A DNA stretch of 64,000 bases from Allacma fusca (Eukaryota; Arthropoda; Collembola; Symphypleona; Sminthuridae). The notes under the pieces were generated by a model. It was not told where the DNA came from and did not search any database. It worked only from the letters and a program-made list of their open reading frames with translations. The stretch covers positions 11,036,001-11,100,000 of the forward strand of contig OX359249.1 of NCBI GenBank assembly GCA_947179485.1, given 5' to 3'. This document shows, in pieces, positions 13,401 to 25,600 of the stretch; within the stretch, counting starts at the first letter, position 1, and each line of letters begins with the position of its first letter. The translations under genes and the position numbers were made by a program.

Positions 13401-15315
13401 ACACATATAATTCAAAGATACAGAAACACACACACACAGTGTGTGTGTGTGTGCGTGTGTGTGTGTCATGTCATACGATGTAATTAGTTGGATCACATTG
13501 CAAAATATACAAAAAAAAAAGCGTTTCAAAATCTGAGCCCTAAGGATTTTCTCCAAGGTTTTGAGTATATGTTGCGTATAAAAGTGTAAATTTGAATAAA
13601 AATGTGATTCCTTGACGCTTCATTATTTAATTACATGTAGCGGGCGGAGGAGTATTAAGGTTTTAGTGTATTGTCGCTTGAGCCAACAATATTTTATTCC
13701 CTGTATATTGCTCTCTAGAGTATCAACCGTTTCACAGTTAAGAAATGAATATAATACAGAGGGAGAGAGAGAGAGAGGGGAAAATCTGCGACAGCGCTAA
13801 CAATACAGGGAGGTTCATACACAACAACATGTAATAACCACAACTAAAGAAAACCTTATGACAGACAGCCCCACATCAACATAACAAGTTGTGAAGTCGT
13901 GTCGCTCATAAGTCCCTACACTTTACTTTGGATTACAACATGACAATTCACGTGCGATCTCAATCCTCTCACAGAGTCCCAGACAGCCAAATAAGTTACA
14001 TTCTTCAGTTTATACCCATTCCTTTTCTTTTTAACACCACACATATCCCTTCACACTACGAATACCTCTCCTGCCCTGAACCTTCTTCTCCAAGTACATA
14101 CAAACACTTGGGACCTTCCTTTTGAGTGTGTCATGTGTGGATGTGGAACTAAGCGACACATTCTCACTCACCTAAACAATCCTCAATCCTGCTCCATCCC
14201 TTTTAGCAAATCAAAACCTGTACTTACGTACAATAATGGTGTAAGTGTAATTAATAATTATGCAAAATACTTGAGTGATCAAATCTCTCAAAAAGTATTA
14301 CATTCACAGATAAATTCGGTTTCACCCACACCACCCTCCAAAAACCCATCTCGTTGAAGAGACTACACTATACTCATTATTAATCATAAATTTTAAATGA
14401 AAGGCAATGGAGAGAAAGGGCACGTCAACAACAACAACAAAAAGTTACAGTCCCACCATACACACACATACTTACTCCCTCCAATTCAAAATTAATACAT
14501 ATGTACATATCATAATATATCCCTATACTTATTTATGTGCAGATATACCTATACCTATATAAGTATATAACTGAGGGAAGGAATCATACCGTATCAAAAT
14601 TGCAGTTACATGTTCAAACTGCTTCCTCCTCTGAAAGGACTAGAAAATTTTCTTTGCTCCTCCTTTGAGGAAAAAAGTCGTGACTTTTGCTGATCCATCA
14701 AAACCTTTATGATTCTTAAAAAGAGAGCAAGTACTGGTTTCTAGAGCATTTTTATAGCCACTGATTGTATCATTACGACGACGACGATCAATATGCCTAC
14801 GTATGGGTATGGCATGGGTGTTGTCCTCCTTATGAACAGTCTTGAAAGTTAAGGAGAGCACACAGACAGATACAGGCACATAGACACATACACACACACC
14901 TTTCATCTCTGACGTCCGGCCTCGGTTCTATCATCTTTTTCTTCACTTCCTTTAAAATCTAACTGTACATATGTAAATATATTTGTGAGCGAGACCCAAG
15001 ACAAGACTCACACAAACGGAAATGGGTGTTTGTTGCCAATCTTTTGTTTATCTAATTGTGAGAGATAAAAATGGTCAGTCCTATCCAGACACATAAGATA
15101 GGTGTACACAACAATTGTATGTATACGTAGCTACATGTACATATCTATACATTTGCGAAATATTTTTTAAACTCCAACCAGAATTCATATCACATATATT
15201 ATTCCTTTTTTCATGCAAGGCATGCACAATAATGTACATAATCACATTTCAGGATATACTGTTGAAGAAAAACCAGTCAAGAAGCGGAACAGTCAACAAA
15301 CCGTTCAATTTTTTT

Positions 15316-15363
<48 letters not shown>

Positions 15364-18300
15364 CCCTCTCCAAACCATACACTTTTGAGAATTCAGATGA
15401 GGAGACTCTACACACATGTAGTTACTATAGCAGCAGTGGATTATTAAGTGGATTTTGATTGTGTTAACCTTTGCCAATTTTCCGTGATTCATCTTCCCTC
15501 GTTCCTCAACAGATTATTAAATTCCTATGTGCTTCATAAGAACAATGGATTTTCATAACAGCCTCACTGCATCCAGAAGAACAGTTTACTTTGGTTACAT
15601 TACAATGCATTGGTTCCAAAAAAAGAAGAAGAAGAAAACATGCACACAGTAGTAGTAGTAGTAGTTTTAGAGCTGCATTTGTAAAAATTACCTCAAAAAA
15701 AGAGAACAGCTTCAATCAAATTAGCCGTATGGCATAGAATGATGGTTCTATAGGAATAATTGTGAATCCTCCCTAAAAAAATGAGTACAACAACACATCC
15801 CAATTTACATCCACACAAGACTCTCCGATGTACAGTACATATTCTCAAATTCTCAACCAAGCATAAGCTTCTCAATGGAACATCCTTGAGTGTTTCCTCC
15901 ACAAATACATAAATATGCATAAAATTATTATGAATCATTTTTACATTGTTTTTCTCCTTTTTCACTTTCAAAACTTCCATAGTACAAAGTATCTATGTAC
16001 CTATGTATATCTACGGTAAATCAAATCAAATTTAAAAAAAGAAAGAAAGAAAGAAAGAAACAGAGAGCCATAGCGCTATATTTAATTCCCTCGAACAACA
16101 ACTCCAAATTTTACTTCCTTGACTTTCAAAAACTTTGAAAGGCGTCAACGATTTTCTTTTACCGTAAGGAACATACAAAATATGCACAGATGTTAAGCCA
16201 AGCTTGTACTCCATGTTCAAGCTGGATTGTATGAAATAACAGTTTATATTTATGTCTATACATTCAATTGTGCAGTGTCTCGGCATAAAGAGTACTCCTT
16301 ACAAAAGCAAATCCCCATCATGAAGGCAGTCTCCAAAGAAAAACAACTCCGAGACACCGGAGAAAATCTACTCACTCTGGGAATGGAATGCAAGCATAAT
16401 TATCAAAATATATAATCCCTGCAAAATAATTATCATTCTCGCCATGCCATGAGCTATTGTACGTGTCTTCCCACATATCATATATATTTATAGAGACGGA
16501 TGCTAATTGCATATAAAGTAATAAAAGTGAATATTACACGCATAATATCCCATCACTAATTTGGGGCTCCATAGCCTCCATATGTACATATGCATGAATT
16601 CCAATAAGATTTTAAATGAGACGGATTCTTCCAATGTCATCATCCATCTAGTAATCCCTGGATTATAAGCAGGTCGGGGGAAAATATGACGAGCATAATA
16701 ATAATTATTATTATTATGTATGCAAAGTTTTAGAACCTCATAAAAGTGGAGCTGAGGCCAGCCTAGCAACAGGGTACTTTCCATATAATAACTTAAATAC
16801 GCAACCAGACAGTCAAGTTCCTCACGCTCAATAAATACCACGTCAAAATTTCTGACATGACGTGTACATAAAACCACTGCGGGGAAATTGAGCTCGATAA
16901 AAATGACATGACAACCATATTTTCCAGGAGAGGACCTGGTTTCTCTCCGGAAATCCAAGCTCCTGTAGGATTAATAATAATTTTTTTTTGCGCTTATACA
17001 AGACACTCCAACAGTAGCCACTGGCAACCAACCACTACTACCTTCCACTCCTTCAAAAACTATACAGTGGAACACAGGGGTACACGACTCGAGGAACATT
17101 CAAGTGTGTTGGTTCAAAAGTAGATAAATCAACATGCCTTGCAAAAAAAAGAAGAAAAAACAGGAAAAAGTAGACGTAATATCAAAAAAAGAGGGAGAGA
17201 CAAGAGTAGTGCTTTGTTTGACCAGTTTAATGTTTTCTGAGCAAACATTAGTTCGTAAGTATCTATCTATATGTACGGTCCCATATGTACTCTGTACAAT
17301 GTGAAAAGACAAATGACCTTCATTAGATACTTGAAACGATTTATCACCCATCAATTCAATTCTTTATCGTAACAACATCGTCTTATAAAATCCCTATAAA
17401 AAAAATATTATTACGGTTATTTTCATACAGGTTGAGTAAAAATACTAACAAAGGAGAATTTTAAAATAAACCATTTACTTATTAAATATGAACCTGAACC
17501 TGACTGAAGATATAAGTAGATACATACATACATACATAGGCCATCGTTATTTCCAGAATCCCCTTAGGTACATACATTTGCCCTTCCAGAATTCCAAAGC
17601 CTTTGCACACTCAGAATCAGTGTCAAGTACAAATTTGGCTCACCAGTAATAATAATTTCCATCCTGCATCCTTTTACCCCTACAATCCTATTATGCATGT
17701 TATTTATGCCACCCTGAAGATAATGTGGGGACTCAATGCGCGAGCACAGGATTCATTAAATTTCAAAAAAAAAAAATTACCTATTGGTATTTTGCAATTT
17801 CCACACAGTCTCCGTACTGTTTTACTACTAGGAGTATCTACTGTAAGAAACAAGTCAAGTCATTCCTTCCATCCAACTTGGAATGTAAGCAATCCATAAT
17901 AGTAATAATAATAATAATTATAGAGAATGTTGAGGAGTGCGTTTATGAAATAATTATGAGAGCCCTTTCTCCTCCATCTAATTCCTAATCAAAATGTCCA
18001 AACTGCTACTTCATCATACGCATTTATAGTTGAATCAAAGTAGACTACAAGCTAATATAGTTTGAGTTGCAGGAGCACTGAACAGGGTCATTAAAAAAAT
18101 GTATATGCCTTCCACATTTCGCCAAACTAGGTAGAAGGTTAAGTAATGGAAGGTCGAGACCTGATGTCCTCTCATAAAAAGCATGTTTACAGTTTCCTAT
18201 TTGGAGTAGATATCTCTCTAAACTCTAACAGCATATTTTTTTTTCAACATGTCCCAAATCAAATCGTACTTCTGTGTACGATGTTCAACCGCTCTTGTGA

Positions 18301-19071
18301 AGCCCTAGGAGTATAACAACATTATGTTACCAATAATGAAATATATATAATACATACACACACACATACACACAAAATCCCAACTGATTTCAACCTCATA
18401 GGACCAAGAACGGTAGGGAGAGAGAGATTTACTAAATTTTATGTAATTATGATGACTCCTTGTCTCACCAATTCCGTGAGTCTTTTTAATGACTACAAAA
18501 AGTAGTATAGCGGAGGACTCTCTCTCTATAGCCAATGCTCGACAATCATTCATCAATTTATTAAGTACATGCTCCTGTGTTGATGTAACCAACTCTCCAA
18601 CTCAACATACACAATTTAATATTACGGTACACAGGAAATCTGAGCCACTTCTCAGTCCATAATCAGATCTACTGGAGGTCAAATACGGCATTTATTTTCG
18701 CACATTATCTCTAAATTACATTTATTCCCATCAAATCACATACACAGATAGCAGGACTGCAACTCTCTGACTCTCTGATATTGTCTTTATTCAATTATTC
18801 CAAAGAGTAAGTAGATAATATGCATATGTAGGATAGCACACTCTCGAGTATAACGAGTACCTATAATCCGACTCCCCAATTATGTATCTATACATATATC
18901 TCCGCCATATTTTAAAAATTACATGCATATAGGCTCCTCCGATATGTGAGTCAAATTAAATGCATAGCTGTCGTCAAACTGCACTTTTACTTCACTACAC
19001 ACAAATTAGCATTTATGCTAATGCTCTTTCTCAGGCAGGATAACAATGTCCTGTGAAACTGAACATTTTGC

Positions 19072-19113
<42 letters not shown>

Positions 19114-20479
19114 GATATCCATCAGATTTTTACACTCCAGCGTTAAGATGCAATGAATGCTGACGAGTATCCGTGTTATACATACAGGATGTACTGAAGG
19201 TAGTAACATCATATACACTACTAACATGTGTGCATACATACATGCATACATTGTATTAGTTACAATATTATTACTACAATATGTGGTTCAATCCAGCGTG
19301 GAAGGAGATCCTGTGTGATACGCCTAAGGATGGTTGGAAAATAGAAGAAAATAACAATAAAGGAGCAGTTTTAATTTTCCCGTCACGCCAACACTATTTC
19401 CTCTTATTCATTACCATTATTACCATATCAATAGGAGCCGGAGCTGGGAAACAGGGTTTTGGTAAGTGCCACTAAATAGGTTTCTGCTATGCAAATCATC
19501 TTCCCTTGATTGTTTTCCAACATATTACCCCTACTACTACAAAACCTTCCATTAACCATGCATCAGCATCAGCATCATCATCATCATCATCAACAACAAC
19601 ACTAGCACAGGAGTGAAGGACCACTTTCAGAAACAACACTTGCTTCTCCGTAAGTAAGTATCCTAAAAGTACTCCTCACATACTATTATATTAATATTAT
19701 TATTGTTCTAACTGAAGAAATCATATAAACCCAAGTCAATTGCTCATCAATTTTCAGGAATTCCTTCCAACTTGAGTCTTCTTCCCCCATCCAGTCATTA
19801 CTTTTTCAAAGGGTACTTTCATAGGATTTGTTCAAAAAAATACTTTATAATAGGATCCTCCTCTCCTCTCAAAATAAATAGGGGGAGTACCGGCTTGCAA
19901 AATGTATGGAATTTTCGCAATATGTTCCCATGAAATATTATTATTACATTAATATTTTTTTCCCCTCTACATATAAATTATCACTTTAGAACAACAACGA
20001 GCATCCATGTAATTAGGCTCAACCCAACAGAAGATATATGATGGTCAAATTCCCAGGTTTAGGTTTGTTCTTTTTTTTTGTGAAAAAAAAAAAAAACCAA
20101 AAGCATTTTTCCAGGAGGTAGATATCCGTGCAATAAAAAAAAATTATCTTATAGTATTCATCTCCACTCAGTGCAAAAACCCCTTAAAAAATTGAATTTC
20201 GTTAGCAATCCTTAAAAACATTCATGAGGGTGAAATATTCCACTTTTTTCTTTCCTACAAAAAAGGATGAGTAAACCTGCCTCTATCATCATTAAAAATC
20301 ATAACAAGCCCACCCGCCCACCTAACTAAAATTGGGACTTCCAACTTATCACGTGACTCTATACACTCATGACTGATTACTGTATAGTAGACGTCCGGAT
20401 ACAACAATGAGGTTAAGGATGTGCAGATCGATGCACGTCTACCTCGTAACTATCATGTCTCTCTGTCTCTCTCACACTG

Positions 20480-20518
<39 letters not shown>

Positions 20519-22579
20519 GTCTCTCTCTCTCCCTCTGATATTTCCACCCTTTCAAGTAATTTATCAACTCTTGCTATAGCAACAGCAACTCTCTGATAAC
20601 TCATCTTGCAATCCAACGAAAGGAGTGAGAAATGCAAGGATTATGTACATGACTGAATATCAGAGCACCACTACCAACAACCACGGCGCATATTTTCATT
20701 TAAAAAAAAATCAACATGCAGACACACACACACACACACACATTACAGAGACTCTCACATAGCCTTGGAATTCATATGTAATGTATGCATAAACTTCAAC
20801 ACTTATGACATTACCATATAAATGCATCACCTATCCTTTAAACACAATTCACTCCACTGTTAGCAATTTTTCAAAAACTCTCCTTCTCAAGACCGGGCCT
20901 CATAAATGTATCTACCTCTGTCAAGTACTAGTATGAAGACATTTAACGAAACATATTTCCAAATTTGTTTTTTTAGTACTACAGTAAATGGATGCAACTC
21001 ACTGTCAGATTGCAGGATGACACATACACACACATAGACACACATACACACACACAAATACTTTTCTCTCACACAGGTTGTCTCTCTAAGTATAATTAAA
21101 TTTCAGTTGCAAATAAGTCTACCTATGGTCTTCTCTTTGGCAATTCCATTGTTATTAATTACAAACAGCAATAACTTACTCCTTGCTCTGAAACAACCTT
21201 ATAAATATATGTATATCTATTCCGAACATACAAGAGAAAAAAGGATCAGATTTCAAGTCAAAATAGCTCCTACACTACAAATATCAAATATGTCAAAAGA
21301 CAAATTTCATTCTGTTGCACAAATATTACAAAAAAAAGGATCCTTGCAAAGAAAAAAAGGAGGCAATTTAGAGGCGTGACAATATACAAATCAAGTAATC
21401 AAATAATATTAAAACTTGGTTAGATCATCCTGCCATATAATAGTGGTTATTGGATATATAGGAGAGCTCCTATAAAGTGTAGCTCCTTAAAAATGTGACA
21501 TTTACAATTTCAATTATGAGACTTATGCAATAAATCATATATTGTAGTGTGGAAATAAAAATCTATATAGGTATTATTTATACACCTAATTGAATACTCA
21601 CAGCCAAAAATACAATGCTAATTTTTTACGCTTCACTTTATGGCATCATAAATTGAATATGATCCAAAGCCCTCTCACAATATCCCTCGCACTTGGAGTA
21701 CATCACAGGAAGGTACATATATTGATTCCCTGGAAATAGATTTTCCACGGAACAGTAACACCCTCATACATACATCCTCTACACAATTCCACACATGTCA
21801 TGCATAATCCCTAAACAAAAACTGTCCTTGAACCTCCAATGAAGTAGGTGGCTAAAAGATACAAATAGAAACAAGATACAGAAATTCATGGAAATCCTCC
21901 TAGTACTATACTAGATCCATAGATACATATACACATACATGGAACAAGACGAGTCAAGTTTTTAGAAAAAAATCTTAAACTGGACTTACTACTCAGAATA
22001 TACCGCTACAGCTCCTAATTCAGACTTTATTTTCTAATGAATAACACTTTTCTTCATTCCCTCCAAACTTGTCCCAATCACTGCAGGAAGTTCCAACGTC
22101 AAATTAAATTTTATGATGCAAACAACGTTACAAGAATACCTTTTACAAGAATATTTCCTTGCTCTTTTTTTTATTTTTTATTTTCAAAACAAACAGAAGA
22201 TCCTTCAACTTTTAACTTACTCTCATACATTACATCGATTCCATGTTTAATGGGAGAGATGGGGGGGGGGGAAATGCATCTGCAATGGTCTCATTTAAAC
22301 ACTTCCATGTGTGCTCAATTACACATGTAATTACATACATAGAGGCTAATACAGAGCCTCGTAGATATGTAAGTATATGGGGAAAGAGAGTCATTTAAAC
22401 TAAGTAAATATTTGTGCCGCTAAAGATCCAAACCGGAACTTGATTCCTTTGAAAGGTCTTGAGTCTGACATATACACAATCTCCTTGACTGACCAACTTC
22501 CACAAATTTGGAGCCAAGCCGTGATGGCGTGGTAAAATCGATTTTTCCTCCTTGTACACACACACACACACACTCACAC

Positions 22580-22616
<37 letters not shown>

Positions 22617-25600
22617 TATATGTGCATACTTATCACAAGCAGAAACCTACAAAACTAATGCTATTTTCTTCTCATAAAGAACAGGGAGGGGAGTGGGGAG
22701 TTAAAGTTGTTAGCTTTTTAAGTGCTACTCAAATGAGTCCCTACAAATAGATTCTGCACATGATACATCTATAATACTTGTGTGACATGGCGGACAGAAC
22801 CCCGACTTTTACTCCGTAAATGACATTTGTGTTCAGCAGCCTTATTGTATTCGTTCTGCCGAAATGATGAAAGAAAGTTTCTGTGATTGAATATGAATAG
22901 ATTTAGGACATCAATCCTATACATCTATATCCTTTAGTCATTTTACCCATGTATGTATCTACATGATAAAGGTATGCTCTCCTTTATCAGTTCCTACATA
23001 AAACGTCAGTTAAATAAGTAGTCTTCCGCTGTAGTAAGTAAACACTTATCGTGAACATTAAATATTTCAACAAAGACACACACACCGGATCTGCTCTGCA
23101 TTGATCTTATGCCATTATTAGCTTCCTCCGTGTCCTCTCTCACAGGCAGTCGCTCCGTCATATAGATAGAGATACAGTATAGTCGTAGTAATAGTTGTAT
23201 CATGCCCCAATTTCAAACATGCAATTCTCCGACAAAGATATGTATACACACATATACATACATACATACATACATACAGACAGACAGACACAGACACACA
23301 CACACCTCCAATCATGTCAAGTACATATGACTCTGAAAGGTACACTATCGGAGAGCAAGCATGTGGACTAGCTCACCAGGACGTTCCTACTTTATGCATA
23401 AGATCACGAAATATGATATCCCTTTTTTACAAACAAGTATACATATAATAGAGTAGGGATATATAGATATATAAGAAGACCCAGTCAAGTCGTCCAGACT
23501 CTCAGTTCTTTACACTATCGACAATTACATCTGTCTTCCAACATGATGGTGCTGTCAAACGTATTGATCCCCTGCTCGTGAGTAAACCTCACAAGGCAAG
23601 ACCCTACAGACTCATCCATTACTCTGCATATGTCTTACAATCTCTATTTTTATTGTTTCCTACAAGGAGAGATAGTAGTACAGAGAGAGAGAGAGAGAGA
23701 GAGAGAGATATAGATAGGTAGTAAAATATAGAGGTAAGATAGATACTATACTACTCCTCGATTGAATCCTTCGTTTGTTCCATTATGATGTTCATACTTC
23801 GAAGCATCCTTATTACACATTTGTCGTGCTTATTAAACATTTAGCTCAAAAATCATCACCATTATGTACCCCTCTCAAAAACTAGGCTAGGAGACGCTAA
23901 TTGATAGACACATCATACATGTGTATGTGTAGTAAGTAGTACATGTATACATGAGATCCTCCGACTTCCAAAGAAATTCACACGTTCCCTCAACTTCACT
24001 CGCTCAGACCGTATATACTGAGATTTTTATACTTCCATACAGATAGATACTACACTATTTACTGTTGTTAGAACTTCAAAATAATAGTAAGGAGCTCTCA
24101 ATATGATCTACATACAATAACAAGTTGAGAGGTCACCTTCATAAGTCTCGGCACTTCTCCTTATTGCCTTAGTAATAGGTACTGACAAATATTTTCGTCC
24201 CAGTTACTTTACGATGGGAACATACAATTTGCATATATATATATACAGTAGGTATATATAACATATATAAAGTTAGTTTCAAAGTTAAACCAAAGGCAAG
24301 CTTCTTGTTGAGCTATGAGTGAGCTCTGGATTTATTATTGTGAGCAAATTTATTAGATATATGTACTAACGTCATCAGGACGGACCAGGACTTTTCACAC
24401 ATTCACACAGAGAACTCACATTTTCAATTATTCTCACTCCGCCCTTACTTCTTGTTCTTATACACATACACTTACTTCCATACTCCCATGTATGTAATGT
24501 ACGACAGTACTTATAAATTAGACTTGAACTCAAACTTAGATTCTCACTAGCACTTGCAAAGTTTACTTTGGACCCAAAGTTCCTGACCCATTCAATCAAT
24601 CTTCCCAACTTGATTCTGTAATGTGCACGCAATCATCCTGAATAATTACTATGATGATGGAGCTTAGAAAGGAGCCTAGTTTTAAACAGTAGGGTGTACT
24701 AATCAAGGTGTACAGAGTACTCATGTAGAAATATGTAGATACATATAAGGATCTACTTGACTGTATGTACAATGGGATGTATGGGATGCATCCATGTATG
24801 TATGTATGTATGTATCTATGCATGCAAGTGTTTTTCCTTTCCACAAAATTATTTGCTCAAGAAGCGTCAAGAGTGTCATCATTCAAGTAACAAGCTCATC
24901 AGTTGTGCTGTCATACTCAGTCTTTAATGTCACATCCTCTTACACTGTCTACCTTGTGGCTCACTGAATTACAATCATAATAATTATTGTAATAATAATA
25001 ATATAATAATTGCTCCCTGAATCGTATTAAAATAGTAATACAGTGCTTGTGTGTTAACATCATGTCCTACTGTATAGCTGTAGTTCCACACAGCTGCTGC
25101 TGATTGTGAGCAGAGCAGAGCAGAGTCAGAGTCCCACTCATTAATATCTCAAATTTACAACCTTCTTTCATATTTTAGGCTTTGGGCGCAGGTGCGCTAA
25201 ATTAACTCTTTCATGCCATACGTATGTATTATGTATGTACATGTTAAATAATAATGCTCACTTCAGAAACCTATATAATTGTGGAGATAGAGAGGCAGAG
25301 GTAAAGAGAGAGAGAGAGAGAGAGAGAGGGCGAAAAAGAGAGAGAGAGACAGAGACATAGAGAGAGAGAGAGAGATAGAAAGAGAGGTACAGAGGGTACT
25401 TTGACGATGCACTTTGAAACTCGAATCTTTAAATATTTGATTACCATGACACTAGCAACATATAATATTTAGCATGCCAATAAAATGATGTGCATCAACT
25501 ATGCATTAGTAGTATGACACCTGCCTCGTTTTCCTGCACGCTCACATATATTTGCATTTCCGTGAGCATATACTTGACAATTACTTTCGAGAAACTTGCA

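Noticed and set aside
14640-14906. 88-codon minus-strand frame
   Set aside because: The N-terminal third is a CA repeat translation (VCVCVYV), and nothing is recognisable in the rest.
16503-16958. 151-codon minus-strand open frame
   Set aside because: It has no splice signals, an AAT/ATT palindrome gives NNNNYYY, composition is AT-driven and no domain is visible.
19281-19475. Plus-strand 64-codon frame with a TTTTG|GTAAGTG site
   Set aside because: The donor is good, but there is no partner exon, no homology and a hydrophobic AT-driven middle; insufficient support.
22262-22271. Run of about ten G
   Set aside because: A single homopolymer with no neighbouring G-runs for a quadruplex.
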